Of a stretch of 64,000 nucleotides of DNA, positions 1-8,833 are shown piece after piece. The DNA comes from Lederbergia galactosidilytica. GTDB lineage: Bacteria; Bacillota; Bacilli; Bacillales; Bacillaceae_C. How positions within the stretch are numbered: position 1 is the first letter of the stretch; each line of letters opens with the position of its first letter. The stretch covers positions 62,001 to 126,000 of the forward strand of contig NZ_JAGGKH010000009.1 of the NCBI RefSeq assembly GCF_017873565.1, written 5' to 3'. A program made the position numbers and the translations under genes. The notes beneath the pieces were generated by a model that had not been told where the DNA came from, made no database searches, and was given only the letters and a program-made list of their open reading frames with translations.

Positions 1-831
1 GGAGACACGTTTATGGACGGGGGCGCGATGTTTGGAGTTGTGCCAAAACCTTTGTGGACCCGGAAATATCCGGTCAATGACAAAAATCAAATTGAGCTAC
101 GCTGTGACCCAATGTTGTTGCAGGTGAATGGGAAAAACGTCTTAATTGAAGCAGGGATCGGCAATGGAAAGTTAACTGATAAGCAGAAACGAAATTATGG
201 TGTTTCGGAGGAATCGAAGCTAGAAGAGGACCTGATGAAGCTTGACCTTACACCGGCAGATATTGACCTTGTACTAATGACCCATCTTCATTTTGATCAT
301 GCTTGTGGGTTAACGAAACCAGCCGATGATGGGTATGTTTCAACATTTCCCAATGCGAAAATTTACACCTCTCAAGTAGAGTGGGATGAAATGCGTAATC
401 CAAATCTTCGTTCGCGTAATACATACTGGCCGGAAAACTGGCAAGCGATTGTCGATCAAGTGATAACCTATCAGAACGAGATTAATCTTGAAGACTGTAT
501 TCAAATGATTCATACGGGAGGTCATAGTGCCGGACACTCTCTCATTCTGATCGAGAGTGCGGGGGAAAGGCTTGTACATATGGCAGATCTAATGCCAACT
601 CATGCCCATCAGAATCCTTTATGGGTTCTCGCTTATGATGATTACCCGATGGATTCAATTCGTGAAAAACAGAAATGGATCCCTAAAGCACTTGAAGCAG
701 ATGCTTGGTTCAGTTTTTACCATGACGCTTATTATCGTGCCTTGAAATGGGATCAGGATGGAAAAATCACTACTACATTGAACAGGAAGCGGGTCGATCA
801 GGGGAAATTATTAAAAGATTTAAACCGATAA
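1..831 (+). CDS. ytnP: MBL-fold lactonase-like hydrolase YtnP (5' partial)
   Basis: Metallo-beta-lactamase fold hydrolase of the YtnP group, known in B. subtilis as a lactonase-type enzyme that degrades Streptomyces signalling lactones. The zinc motif [10 protein letters not shown] is clear, with further metal ligands in GGHSAGHS, the Asp in HMADLMP and a late His in [10 protein letters not shown]. The reading frame is open to the first base of the window and the residues before the first ATG (GDTF, then MDGGAMFG) match the family, so the true start lies upstream and the N-terminus is missing. A bidirectional hairpin terminator follows, facing the convergent small PepSY gene. The family call is secure; the substrate is not shown by the sequence. 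Confidence 0.9.
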   Translation, partial: GDTFMDGGAMFGVVPKPLWTRKYPVNDKNQIELRCDPMLLQVNGKNVLIEAGIGNGKLTDKQKRNYGVSEESKLEEDLMKLDLTPADIDLVLMTHLHFDHACGLTKPADDGYVSTFPNAKIYTSQVEWDEMRNPNLRSRNTYWPENWQAIVDQVITYQNEINLEDCIQMIHTGGHSAGHSLILIESAGERLVHMADLMPTHAHQNPLWVLAYDDYPMDSIREKQKWIPKALEADAWFSFYHDAYYRALKWDQDGKITTTLNRKRVDQGKLLKDLNR

Positions 832-839
832 ACATAAAA

Positions 840-880
840 GACAGAAAGCGCCATTGATGAATAGGTGCTTTCTGCCTTTT
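840..880. terminator. Bidirectional terminator between ytnP and the PepSY gene
   Basis: The arms GACAGAAAGCGCC and AGGTGCTTTCTGCC form a long stem followed by T4 on the plus strand, with an A-rich stretch on the other side. It separates two convergent genes and probably serves both. Confidence 0.8.
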
Positions 881-881
881 C

Positions 882-1193
882 TTAAATGGGATATACATCC
901 AAAACGCTTCCAGTATAGGCATCTGCGATAAATTCAAACTGCTGTCGCTCGCCATCGCGAGTTCGCATAATGCCGCCACGATATATCTTCGTTTTTAACG
1001 CGTGTTTTTGATAATCTTCAGGTTTCATCTGCATCCAAGAGCCATCAATGCTACCTTCCCTTTTAAAAGCTTCTTTAACATCCGCTAATATTTTTTCTCC
1101 GGATAACGGTACTTTTTCTTCCAGCACTTTACGCAAGCAATAACCACCAATGAGGCCAGTGACTGCACCTGCAATAAACGATTTCCAATTCAT
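882..1193 (-). CDS. Small membrane-anchored PepSY-type protein (YtzB-like)
   Basis: A 103-residue protein. The N-terminus MNWKSFIAGAVTGLIGGY is a single membrane segment or uncleaved signal. The rest (about residues 30-103) resembles a lone PepSY domain, ending in the typical pattern F-x-ADAYTGSVLDVYPI. A longer reading frame starts at 1208, but its first codons (ATGGAGGTG...) are themselves the Shine-Dalgarno site of the internal ATG at 1193, so the shorter start is preferred. PepSY domains are thought to inhibit peptidases or bind ligands outside the membrane; the role here is unknown. A similar small gene (ytzB) lies in this neighbourhood in B. subtilis, but equivalence is inferred. Confidence 0.72.
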   Translation of the reverse strand: MNWKSFIAGAVTGLIGGYCLRKVLEEKVPLSGEKILADVKEAFKREGSIDGSWMQMKPEDYQKHALKTKIYRGGIMRTRDGERQQFEFIADAYTGSVLDVYPI

Positions 1194-1619
1194 CCTGCGC
1201 ACCTCCATATCTCTATTTTTTCAGTATACAGGAATTAAGCAAAATCTTCGAGAATTTATATTTTTGAGTTTTATCGAACGGTGCTTCACCTTTTAAAATG
1301 ATATCAATATAGTTTACGCTTATTTTAAGTTTGAAAAAACAACTGCATGTGGGGATTTTTTAACTAGTTTCTGTACTGATATAGATTTGCTGATTTCCAT
1401 TTTGGCCGCCAGCTTTCTGTTGCGGGGAGTGTGTTGTAAAACAAGGGGATGTCCATTGTGTTTCCGTTGGTAAATATACTTTCACTATCATCATGAAACT
1501 CTCAAATTCATAAAATATAGAATCTTTCTATACAAGAAAAATGGAAGATGTTACCATAGCAGAGAGGGAATGGATGGTTTTACGCATACATAGAAATGTG
1601 GAGATAAAAAGAGAAAAGG
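1194..1619. other. Intergenic gap without recognisable gene
   Basis: A 426-base AT-rich stretch between divergent genes. It should hold the promoters of the PepSY gene and of the ABC operon, but no strong -35/-10 pair stands out. A short GC-richer patch near 1405-1440 may be the remains of a dispersed repeat. Nothing else is supported. Confidence 0.5.
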
Positions 1620-2429
1620 GTGAGGATCATTTCCAATACAACGGAAAAAATATTATCTTTGCAAAATTTGACGATGCATTTTCCAGAAAAGCAAGTGTTA
1701 AGCGGAATAGATTTGGATGTATATCGTGGACAAATCATCGGTTATATTGGTCCAAATGGGGCCGGGAAAAGTACAACCTTAAAAATAATGCTTGGCCTTG
1801 TTGAAGGATATGGGGGGACAGTTGAAATTTTTGGTGAGGACATTTCTTCAGCCAGTCCAAATTATAAGAAAAGAATTGGCTATGTCCCCGAAAATGCTGA
1901 TATGTACGAGAATTTAACAGCAAAGGAATATCTTACTTTTATTGGTGAATTGTATGGCCTAGAAGAGCACCAGGCAGCAAATAAAGCCTTGAAAATGATG
2001 GAAGCTTTTGATTTAGGGCATGTTTTTCAGAAACGTATCTCGGCTTTTTCTAAAGGGATGCGCCAAAAAGTATTGATTATTTCTAGTTTGCTTCATGATC
2101 CAGATCTTATATTTTTAGATGAACCATTAAATGGATTGGATGCAAATAGCGTCATTTTGGTCAAGGAAATATTGGAGGAATTAGCTTTAAGGGGAAAAAC
2201 AATCTTTTATTCTTCCCATATTATGGATGTTGTCGAAAAAATTAGTAATCGCATTGTTTTGTTAGTTGATGGCCAAATTGCCGCTGATGGCTCTTTTGAA
2301 GAGTTAAAACAGCTAAGCAAAGAAGGTTCATTAGAAGCGATTTTCAACCAAATAACAGGGTATGATCAACATCAAGATGCAGCCAAACTTTTTGTCGATA
2401 CAGTGTTGGAAGGAGAGAGGAATGACTAA
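1620..2429 (+). CDS. ABC transporter ATP-binding protein
   Basis: Nucleotide-binding subunit of an ABC transporter, 269 residues. Walker A GPNGAGKST lies near residue 45, the signature FSKGMRQK near 140, and Walker B LIFLDEPLNGLD follows. The short Q-loop to signature distance and the single ATPase domain fit the two-component exporter type (EcsA, BcrA or YthP-like). The start is a GTG with only a poor Shine-Dalgarno match (AAAAGGG directly adjacent), so the exact N-terminus is uncertain. The stop overlaps the downstream permease start by 8 bases, which indicates translational coupling. The cargo cannot be inferred. Confidence 0.88.
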   Translation: MRIISNTTEKILSLQNLTMHFPEKQVLSGIDLDVYRGQIIGYIGPNGAGKSTTLKIMLGLVEGYGGTVEIFGEDISSASPNYKKRIGYVPENADMYENLTAKEYLTFIGELYGLEEHQAANKALKMMEAFDLGHVFQKRISAFSKGMRQKVLIISSLLHDPDLIFLDEPLNGLDANSVILVKEILEELALRGKTIFYSSHIMDVVEKISNRIVLLVDGQIAADGSFEELKQLSKEGSLEAIFNQITGYDQHQDAAKLFVDTVLEGERND

Positions 2430-4050
2430 ATTTCGCTCCTTAAAAATATTAGATTGGTTTCAGCCGCTTTTTATATGGTTGAAAATGGACTATAAGATGA
2501 TGCGGAAAATACTTGAAATGAAACTGATCTTAGATCAGCGGCGTACCCCGACAATTTTCCAAGGAGAAAAACAAGCTAAAGGAAACCAATTTCTGAAAAC
2601 TTTAGGCGTCTACGCTCTCTATGGTTTATTACTCGTCTTTTTTGTTTTTTTGGATCAATATATGTTTCAAATGAGTATAATCTTCGCCATAACGATGTTC
2701 TTAATGATGACCTCTTTAATTGCAGATTTTTCATCGGTTCTATTGGATGTCAAAGATAAAACGATTTTTCATACAAAGCCAATTGATACTCGCACAATTA
2801 ATACGGCAAAAATGCTGCATATTACGTATTATATGGCGTTTATAACAGGAGCATTTATTTCCGTTCCTACGCTTGTGATGATTGGCAGACAAGGAATCGC
2901 GTTTTTCCTTTTGTTTTTATTAGAAGTGGTTCTGCTTATTTTATTTATAATTGCAATCACGGCCCTTGTCTATCTCTTGATTTTAAAATTTTTTGGTAGT
3001 GATCAATTAAAAAACTTGATCAATTATGTGCAAATTATTTTATCGATTGCCGTCGTCATTGGCTATCAAATCTTTATACGGGCATTTGATTTCGTTGATT
3101 TAGAGATTGCCTTTGCCTTTGAATGGTGGCATGTTTTGCTTCCACCGATTTGGTTTGCAGCGCCGTTTGAACTATTGCTTGGGCACAATTATTCCTGGGA
3201 ATATATCCTTTTGGCTATTATGGCCCTCGTTATCCCGTTCATCTCATTAGCCATTTATATTTGGCAGATGCCTAGCTTTGAAAGGAATTTGCAAAAGCTG
3301 ATGGGGGAAACAGGTGAGGTAAGGAGTAGAAAATTTTCGCTTACTCGCTTCTGGGAGTCATTGGTTTGCTTTAGTCAAGAAGAGAAAATGTTCTTTCGCT
3401 TCTCTGCGAATATGATGAGTCGGGAAAGAGATTTTAAATTAAAAGTCTATCCTTTGCTTGGAATCGGTTTAGTGTTTCCGTTTATCTTTATTATGAATGA
3501 TGCGATGACAGGATCACTTGATGAGTTAGCGAATAGTAAAATGTATTTAAATATCTATTTCAGTACCTTTATGATTGGTTCTGTTGTCTATATGCTTCAA
3601 TGTTCAAAGGATTATAAAGGTGGTTGGATTTTTAAAATAATCCCACTCAGACAAACCAGCAAATTTTACGGGGCAGCGATTAAAGCCTTTTTGCTAAAAT
3701 TATATTTGCCGATTTATTTGCTCATTTCACTGGTTTATCTCTTTCTTTTTTCATGGAAGATTATACCAGACTTACTCGTTGCATTGATGCCAGCAGTATT
3801 CCAATCATTGCTAGCTTATAAATTAATCAATAATGAACGTTTTCCCTTCACTAAACCATTTGAATCTATTCAACAGGGTGGCAATACAGCGAGTTTTTTT
3901 CTATTAATGTTGATTGTTGGTCTGTTTGTCCTTTTTCATTTCCTTGCGACATTGATTCCTTACGGGGTGTGGGGTTATTTTGTTCTCCTCTTCATTGGGA
4001 TGATCATAAGCTGGAAAATTACTTTTAAGGAAAAGAAAATAGTCGAGTAA
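2422..4050 (+). CDS. ABC transporter permease (YthQ-like)
   Basis: A 542-residue polytopic membrane protein with about 10-12 hydrophobic segments from about residue 60 to the C-terminus. It is the membrane partner of the upstream ATPase. The chosen ATG at 2422 follows GGAGAG with good spacing; an in-frame upstream ATG at 2362 lies inside the ATPase gene and is rejected. The N-terminal cytoplasmic part contains a tract of charged residues (MKLILDQRRTPTIFQGE). Large permeases of this kind pair with YthP-type ATPases in Bacillus. The exported compound is unknown. Confidence 0.82.
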   Translation: MTKFRSLKILDWFQPLFIWLKMDYKMMRKILEMKLILDQRRTPTIFQGEKQAKGNQFLKTLGVYALYGLLLVFFVFLDQYMFQMSIIFAITMFLMMTSLIADFSSVLLDVKDKTIFHTKPIDTRTINTAKMLHITYYMAFITGAFISVPTLVMIGRQGIAFFLLFLLEVVLLILFIIAITALVYLLILKFFGSDQLKNLINYVQIILSIAVVIGYQIFIRAFDFVDLEIAFAFEWWHVLLPPIWFAAPFELLLGHNYSWEYILLAIMALVIPFISLAIYIWQMPSFERNLQKLMGETGEVRSRKFSLTRFWESLVCFSQEEKMFFRFSANMMSRERDFKLKVYPLLGIGLVFPFIFIMNDAMTGSLDELANSKMYLNIYFSTFMIGSVVYMLQCSKDYKGGWIFKIIPLRQTSKFYGAAIKAFLLKLYLPIYLLISLVYLFLFSWKIIPDLLVALMPAVFQSLLAYKLINNERFPFTKPFESIQQGGNTASFFLLMLIVGLFVLFHFLATLIPYGVWGYFVLLFIGMIISWKITFKEKKIVE

Positions 4051-4129
4051 GGATGGACTGCCTAATCATTCTTTGGTTCTAAGAAGAAAGAGGAAGAAAT
4101 GATCATTAGTTCCTCGACACGGCTCTAAG

Positions 4130-4245
4130 AAAATCTCCAAAAATGGCGACACGCCTGCGGAAAATAGCATTAGCTGAAGACCCACAGCGAAGCAAGGGGG
4201 TTGAAGCGTTGCTCGCGGCAAGGGAGCCTTATTGGGGATTTTCGA
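4130..4245 (-). repeat. Decayed copy of an IS-associated GC-rich repeat
   Basis: The GC-rich block (GGCGACACGCCTGCGG ... GCTGAAGACCCACAG ... GCGTTGCTCGCGGCAAGG) reads as a degenerate reverse complement of the leader found inside the IS1182-like relic at about 7980-8100. It shares the order of the GGCGAC, GCTGAAGACCC and CGCGG elements. It makes up most of the 313-base gap after the ABC permease and contains no credible gene. Confidence 0.5.
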
Positions 4246-4298
4246 TCTTTAGGATAGCCCCCTTTTTCTGTTCTTATGGAAATAATTGGATAGAACAC

Positions 4299-4327
4299 TT
4301 GTTCTGCCATTTGGATTTTGATATACT
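4299..4327 (+). promoter_or_regulatory. Promoter of type I toxin locus 1
   Basis: TTGTTC at 4299-4304 and TATACT at 4322-4327 are separated by exactly 17 bases, a good sigma-A promoter about 35 bases upstream of the toxin leader. Confidence 0.7.
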
Positions 4328-4363
4328 TTAAAGACAACCTCCCTATGAAAGGGGGTGAGATGT

Positions 4364-4498
4364 ATGGAGAGGTATGCTCTACTTTTCGTTGCCATTATGA
4401 ATGTGGTCATTGCAGGGATTAACCTTGTAACCGCGCTCATAAACTATCGCAATAGAAAAGAGCCTTCTTCGTCGGCAGCGAAGAAAGGCTCCAAATAA
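4364..4498 (+). CDS. Small hydrophobic type I toxin-like peptide (locus 1)
   Basis: A 44-residue peptide starting MERYALLFVAIMNVV: one hydrophobic helix (about residues 5-27) followed by a basic, polar tail ending KKGSK. This is the architecture of Fst/TxpA/BsrG-type membrane toxins. The Shine-Dalgarno GGGGGTG can pair with CCTCCC just upstream, so it is probably hidden in a hairpin. The last third of the gene encodes a perfect hairpin (4460-4491) that acts as terminator for a convergent antisense RNA. It is too short for most gene callers. The family is inferred from layout rather than from a direct sequence match, and toxicity is not shown. Confidence 0.65.
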   Translation: MERYALLFVAIMNVVIAGINLVTALINYRNRKEPSSSAAKKGSK

Positions 4499-4541
4499 CC
4501 TGTGGAATAGGGGGAAACCCCTTTTCCTACTCCATCATCTT
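4453..4541 (-). ncRNA. Predicted antisense antitoxin RNA of locus 1
   Basis: On the minus strand, -35 TTGTCT (4576-4571) and -10 TATGAT (4553-4548) are spaced 17 bases, predicting a start near 4541. The transcript would run into the 3' end of the toxin gene and end at the hairpin GAGCC...GGCTC (4491-4460), followed on that strand by TTTTCTATT. This is the convergent 3'-overlap layout of RatA/TxpA and SR4/BsrG. Confidence 0.55.
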
Positions 4542-4604
4542 ATGTCTATCATACCTGATTTATGCTGTTTAGACAATGGTAAGATCTAATGAACTGATCA
4601 AATT

Positions 4605-5066
4605 CTATGATTTGGTTTTTATCCTAAATATCGATTCAAATGTACAAAGAACTTCCAAAACATCATCGGAAGTGAGATAAATATGATGCTCTAACTGGGG
4701 ATAGTCTATACTAGTAAAAGGAGAAACACGGTCATGCCATTGTATATATTCAGAGTTTTCCACCTTGAATGCATAATAATAATCTTTGTTTATATTCGGT
4801 GTTTCCTTGCGGTTAGCATAGGCCAGATCATTCCGTGTTCCTTCAGTACCATACCGAAACGACCATACATAATATTCAACTGGAATAGAAAGGTCTATTT
4901 GCTTATAGATGATTTCCAGGTATTGAGATTCATTTTCTAAGGTAATGTTTAACTCATTTGCTCCAATATTTACATCAACTAATCCAATGCTTGAAAGACG
5001 TTTTTCTTTCAGGTTGAAGTGTAATAAAGATTCTGATTGCCATTCATGTAAAATTTCTTTTGACAC
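4605..5066 (-). CDS. Hypothetical protein
   Basis: A 153-residue acidic soluble protein that I do not recognise. It shows no signal peptide or membrane segment and has mixed beta-type composition, with many Tyr and Trp (EYYVWSFRYG, DYYYAFKVENSEYIQWHD). The GTG at 5066 is preferred because AAAGGGA lies 7 bases before it; the ATG at 5084 has no ribosome site. It stands alone between toxin locus 1 and the divergent ytoP, a position typical of accessory genes. An immunity-type role would be guesswork. Confidence 0.55.
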   Translation of the reverse strand: MSKEILHEWQSESLLHFNLKEKRLSSIGLVDVNIGANELNITLENESQYLEIIYKQIDLSIPVEYYVWSFRYGTEGTRNDLAYANRKETPNINKDYYYAFKVENSEYIQWHDRVSPFTSIDYPQLEHHIYLTSDDVLEVLCTFESIFRIKTKS

Positions 5067-5216
5067 TTGAACATCCCTTTCCATTCAGACAAGAGTTTTA
5101 GCAGAATTATATTGGAATTAATGTGAATAACAATGTCTGTAAACAAATGAATAGCCAATAAGAAAAAATCCGGTAAAATAGAATTATACATAATTTTGGA
5201 AATGGGAGGCAGATTC

Positions 5217-6287
5217 ATGAATCAAGAAACCCTTACAATGTTTAAAACGCTGACAGAGTTACCAGGGATCGCAGGTAATGAACATGCTGTTCGTGATTAT
5301 ATGCGGGGAGAATTAGAAAAGTATGCGGACGGGATTATCCAAGATCGTCTAGGTGGAATTTTTGGCTTTAAACGTGGCGATGAGCAAGGCCCAACGATTA
5401 TGGTCGCTGGCCATATGGATGAAGTAGGTTTTATGGTGACACAAATTACTGATAATGGGATGATTCGTTTTCAAACAATCGGTGGCTGGTGGAATCAAGT
5501 GATGCTTGCGCAACGGGTGCAAGTTGTGACAGAAACAAAAAAGATCGATGGTGTGATTGGTTCGATTCCACCCCATCTTTTAACAGAAGCACAGCGTAAT
5601 AAACCAATGGATGTTAAAAACATGCTCATTGATGTCGGGGCGGATGATCGCAAGGATGCGGAACAGATGGGCATTAAGCCTGGGCAAATGATTGTCCCTG
5701 TTTGTCCGTTTACCCCGATGGCCAATCCGAAAAAGATTATGGCCAAGGCGTGGGATAATCGTTATGGTTGTGGGCTTGCGATTGAGTTATTGAAAGAATT
5801 ACAGGGAGTAGATTTGCCAAATAGACTCTACTCAGGAGCAACTGTTCAAGAGGAAGTGGGGTTACGTGGGGCGGCGACTGCAGCGAATATGATTCAACCA
5901 GATCTTTTCTTTGCTTTGGATGCAAGCCCAGCTAATGATGCTTCAGGTGATAAAAATCAATTTGGTCAGCTTGGAAAAGGCGCATTACTTCGCATTTTTG
6001 ACCGTTCAATGGTCACCCATAAAGGTATGCGTGAATTTGTCCTTGATACAGCTGAATCGAACAAAATTGCTTACCAATATTTTGTTTCTCAAGGTGGTAC
6101 AGATGCGGGGCGTGTGCATACCGCCAATGAAGGGATACCAAGTGCTGTTATCGGAATTTGTTCACGCTATATTCATACATCTTCATCGATTATCCATGTT
6201 GATGACTATGCGGCTGCAAAGGAATTGCTTGTAAAATTGATCAAAGCTTGCGATCGCTCAACAGTAGATGCAATTAAACAACAATAA
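5217..6287 (+). CDS. ytoP: M42 family metallopeptidase YtoP (glutamyl aminopeptidase-like)
   Basis: A 356-residue cytoplasmic peptidase of the M42 family (PepA/FrvX/YsdC type), which forms large di-zinc aminopeptidase complexes. Metal and catalytic motifs are visible: AGHMDEVGF, then [20 protein letters not shown] and a late His in [12 protein letters not shown]. The ATG at 5217 follows GGGAGG at good distance; the ATG at 5196 lies upstream of that site and is rejected. The length equals B. subtilis YtoP to within one residue, and the locus is syntenic. Substrate range is not visible. A terminator follows. Confidence 0.92.
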   Translation: MNQETLTMFKTLTELPGIAGNEHAVRDYMRGELEKYADGIIQDRLGGIFGFKRGDEQGPTIMVAGHMDEVGFMVTQITDNGMIRFQTIGGWWNQVMLAQRVQVVTETKKIDGVIGSIPPHLLTEAQRNKPMDVKNMLIDVGADDRKDAEQMGIKPGQMIVPVCPFTPMANPKKIMAKAWDNRYGCGLAIELLKELQGVDLPNRLYSGATVQEEVGLRGAATAANMIQPDLFFALDASPANDASGDKNQFGQLGKGALLRIFDRSMVTHKGMREFVLDTAESNKIAYQYFVSQGGTDAGRVHTANEGIPSAVIGICSRYIHTSSSIIHVDDYAAAKELLVKLIKACDRSTVDAIKQQ

Positions 6288-6303
6288 AATAATAATCAGA
6301 TCA

Positions 6304-6334
6304 AACGACCTTTTCGTGAGGGTCGTTTTTTTTT
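6304..6334 (+). terminator. Terminator of ytoP
   Basis: AACGACC and GGTCGTT form a hairpin with a 10-base loop, followed by a run of T. Confidence 0.85.
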
Positions 6335-6455
6335 AGACTTTTTCTTTTATCAAAATTCCCTTCACTTTCTTCCCAATCTCACAATGAATATTTTTCCCTG
6401 TTTGTATCAAAATAACGAATATCTTTATTTGGATACTGTGGAGTTGACGTGAAGA

Positions 6456-7856
6456 ATGAAATTTAACAAGAAAAAGATCAACGTGGTCGACATTCAAAAG
6501 ACAAGGAAAAGCGTGTTTGCTACAGGAGTAGGAAATGCGATGGAATGGTTTGATTTTGGTTTATATTCCTATTTAGCTGTGATTATTAGTCAAAACTTTT
6601 TTAGTGCCGTTGAGAATGATGAACTTAAATTAGTGTTTACCTTTGCAACTTTTGCGATCGCTTTTTTAATGCGGCCATTGGGCGGAATTATATTTGGTAA
6701 AATCGGAGATAAATTAGGCAGAAAAGTCGTTTTAACAACGACGATCATTTTGATGGCCATTTCCACATTATTAATTGGTTTATTACCTACCTATGAGCAA
6801 ATCGGAATATGGGCGCCTATTCTCTTATTAATTGCTCGTATTATTCAAGGTTTCTCAACTGGTGGCGAATATGCTGGTGCTATGGTCTATATAGCAGAAT
6901 CTTCTCCAGATAATAAACGGAATGTGTTAGGAAGTGGGTTAGAGATTGGTACACTCACTGGTTATATATTAGCCTCAATCTTTGCCAGTATCCTTTTTAT
7001 CACACTATCTGATGAGCAGATGGCCTCCTGGGGTTGGAGAATTCCCTTTTTACTTGGCTTACCTTTAGGGCTTATTGGGCTTTACTTAAGGAAGAGCTTA
7101 GAAGAAACACCGATTTTTGAAAATGAACTTGCTACTGGAGAAGTAGAAGAGGAAGGATTTCGCTCGATTTGGAAAAATCATAAAAAGGATGTAATTGTCT
7201 GTTTTGTAGCTGTCGCATTCTTTAATGTGACAAACTATATGTTATTATCCTATATGCCTTCTTATCTGGATGAAATTATTGGGTTATCAAGTACTGTAGG
7301 CACCCTTTTAATTACAATTATAATGATTATCATGGTGCCACTTGCTTTTATGTTTGGAAGGCTTAGTGACAAATTTGGTAACAAGACTGTCTTCTTAATC
7401 GGTTTAGGTGGCTTAACTTTATTATCAGCATTTGCTTTTTATTTAATAAATTTGCAGGTATTACTCTTTATTTCCCTAGGTATTCTCATTTTAGGTGTGC
7501 TGCTTTCAACGTATGAAGGCACCATGCCGGGATCATTACCAGCCATGTTTTATACTGATATCCGCTATCGGACATTATCCGTGACCTTTAATGTCTCTGT
7601 ATCAATCTTTGGGGGGACGACCCCATTACTTTCCACATGGTTAGTTCACAAAACGGGGAATAATTTAGCTCCTGGTTTTTATTTAACAGTGATTAGTATG
7701 ATCGGATTTTTCGTGATCTTATTCTTGTTCCGAAGTACTTCTGGAAAATCGCTTAAAGGTTCTTACCCAACTGTCGCTTCAAAAGCAGAATATCTAGAAG
7801 CTGTCGAAAATCCTAAAGATTCATTATGGTGGCAAACAGAAAAAGGAGAAAAATAA
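6456..7856 (+). CDS. MFS metabolite:proton symporter, ProP-like
   Basis: A 466-residue 12-helix transporter of the MHS branch of the major facilitator superfamily (ProP, KgtP, ShiA group). The N-terminal [16 protein letters not shown] and the loop [13 protein letters not shown] are hallmark motifs, and the second-half loop [13 protein letters not shown] repeats them. Substrate may be proline, betaine or another osmolyte or organic acid. The C-terminus lacks the long coiled coil of E. coli ProP, so osmosensing in that manner is not expected. The ribosome site before ATG 6456 is weak. An IS relic lies directly downstream. Confidence 0.85.
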   Translation: MKFNKKKINVVDIQKTRKSVFATGVGNAMEWFDFGLYSYLAVIISQNFFSAVENDELKLVFTFATFAIAFLMRPLGGIIFGKIGDKLGRKVVLTTTIILMAISTLLIGLLPTYEQIGIWAPILLLIARIIQGFSTGGEYAGAMVYIAESSPDNKRNVLGSGLEIGTLTGYILASIFASILFITLSDEQMASWGWRIPFLLGLPLGLIGLYLRKSLEETPIFENELATGEVEEEGFRSIWKNHKKDVIVCFVAVAFFNVTNYMLLSYMPSYLDEIIGLSSTVGTLLITIIMIIMVPLAFMFGRLSDKFGNKTVFLIGLGGLTLLSAFAFYLINLQVLLFISLGILILGVLLSTYEGTMPGSLPAMFYTDIRYRTLSVTFNVSVSIFGGTTPLLSTWLVHKTGNNLAPGFYLTVISMIGFFVILFLFRSTSGKSLKGSYPTVASKAEYLEAVENPKDSLWWQTEKGEK

Positions 7857-7898
7857 CGCGAATAAAAAGTAGAACGACACTCGAAGAAGAGTGTCGCA

Positions 7899-7947
7899 GA
7901 CTGTAGACAAACACCATGAATTTTGCTGTTTGCCTACAGTCTTTTTT
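7899..7947 (+). terminator. Terminator inside the left end of the IS relic
   Basis: GACTGTAGACAAAC pairs with GTTTGCCTACAGTC, followed by T6. It would block transcription entering the element from the upstream transporter gene, and now serves as that gene's terminator. Confidence 0.8.
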
Positions 7948-7979
7948 CTTTTAAAATAGAGATAAAGCTAGAAAGGGTT

Positions 7980-8110
7980 GATTTCCGCTGCGAGCGAACG
8001 CTTTCCGCGGGCACGGCTTCAGCCGCTTCCCTCGCTACGCTCAGTCCAGGGTCTTCAGCTTGCGCTGTTCCCGCTGGAGTCGCCGTTCTCCGCTCCAATC
8101 AACGGCGTTT
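7980..8110 (+). repeat. GC-rich leader repeat of the IS relic
   Basis: A GC-rich block much richer than its surroundings (elements GCGAGCGAACGC, TTTCCGCGGGC, GGCTTCAGCCGC, GGAGTCGCCG) and without a gene. A decayed copy in inverted orientation lies at about 4130-4245. Blocks of this type are dispersed in many Bacillaceae genomes, commonly in front of such transposase genes. Confidence 0.6.
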
Positions 8111-8127
8111 CCTATTAACTGAATGAG

Positions 8128-8562
8128 GTGATGGATATGATGACGAAGAATCAAAATAATGGACGCGAACAGCTGGAAATGCTGACAATAGAACAGTTGG
8201 CTCCTCAAGACCATCTGGTGCGCAAACTGGATGCGGCTATTGATTTCTCCTTTATCTATCCATTAGTGATCAGCCAATGCACAGAGAGTAAGAATCACCA
8301 AAAGATGATTCAACGTCAGATCTGGCAAGATTACTTGGATGTAGCTGAGGACTTGCGTCACAATCATGAAATCAAAGAATTAGACGGGTAGCGTAAAGAG
8401 ACGATTGAGCGTGTCTTTGCCGATGTAAAAGAAAAACATGGCCTACGATGGACAACCCTTAGGGGGCTTAAAAAAATGTCCATGCAGGCGATGCTGACTT
8501 TTGCTGCCTTACATCTTAAGAAGCTGGCCAGCTGGACATGGAAAACGCCAACCATGGCGTAA
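8128..8562 (+). pseudogene. Truncated IS1182-family transposase
   Basis: Only the two ends of the transposase remain. The N-terminus (about 45 codons, with QLEMLTIEQLAPQDHLVRKL) is joined in frame to the C-terminal part (from about codon 50, IWQDYLDVAEDLRHNHEIKE and ERVFADVKEKHGLRWTTLRG). The catalytic middle, some 300 residues in intact members, is deleted, and an in-frame TAG at 8389 interrupts the rest. It cannot encode active transposase. The join looks like a single internal deletion rather than gradual decay. Confidence 0.85.
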
Positions 8563-8612
8563 TAGAAAACCATAAGGAGAGCATTTATGGCTCTTTTTCA
8601 TGGAATGATCGC

Positions 8613-8650
8613 AAAAGGGTTGGAAATCATTTTGATTTCCAACCCTTTTA
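8613..8650. terminator. Hairpin at the 3' end of the IS relic
   Basis: AAAAGGGTTGGAAATCA and TGATTTCCAACCCTTTT form a 17-bp perfect stem with a short loop. The A and T flanks make it a bidirectional terminator that isolates the nar promoter from upstream reading. Confidence 0.8.
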
Positions 8651-8733
8651 TCTACACTCTGCGACACTCAAAGAGGAGTGTCGTTCTGTTTTTTCGAGCC
8701 CCTTTGATAACTCAGGGTTTTTTCCATCAGGTA

Positions 8734-8777
8734 TAGGTATTTCCCTAATAGGCATTCCATATCACTTCCCAGATAAT
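8734..8777 (+). promoter_or_regulatory. narG promoter with NreC-type box
   Basis: TAGGT-ATTT-CCCTA at 8734-8747 matches the staphylococcal NreC consensus TAGGG-N4-CCCTA at 9 of 10 positions. A -10 like GATAAT stands at 8772-8777. The box centre is 31.5 bases before the -10, about -43 from the expected start, a classic activator position. No good -35 is present, as expected for an activated promoter. Confidence 0.72.
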
Positions 8778-8833
8778 GAAAGTAAGAATTAGCATCTACT
8801 ATTTGTGAATGTGAAGAAGGGTGTGGAAGTCCT

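Larger units (their letters stand above)
7871..8687 (+). mobile_element. Deletion relic of an IS1182-like element
   Basis: An 817-bp element bounded by 30-bp inverted repeats (7871-7900 and 8658-8687). Each repeat is itself a hairpin of 12+6+12 bases, beginning AGAACGACACTC on the outside. Between them lie an inward terminator (7899-7947), a GC-rich leader (about 7980-8110), a transposase gene reduced to its two ends, and a second hairpin (8613-8650). A full element would be about twice this size. No clear target duplication is visible. It ends less than 50 bases from the narG control region. Confidence 0.82.

Noticed and set aside
1541-1804. Open frame of 87 codons overlapping the ABC ATPase gene start
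   Set aside because: It lies in another frame of a clear ATPase, has no ribosome site and its product has no recognisable features.
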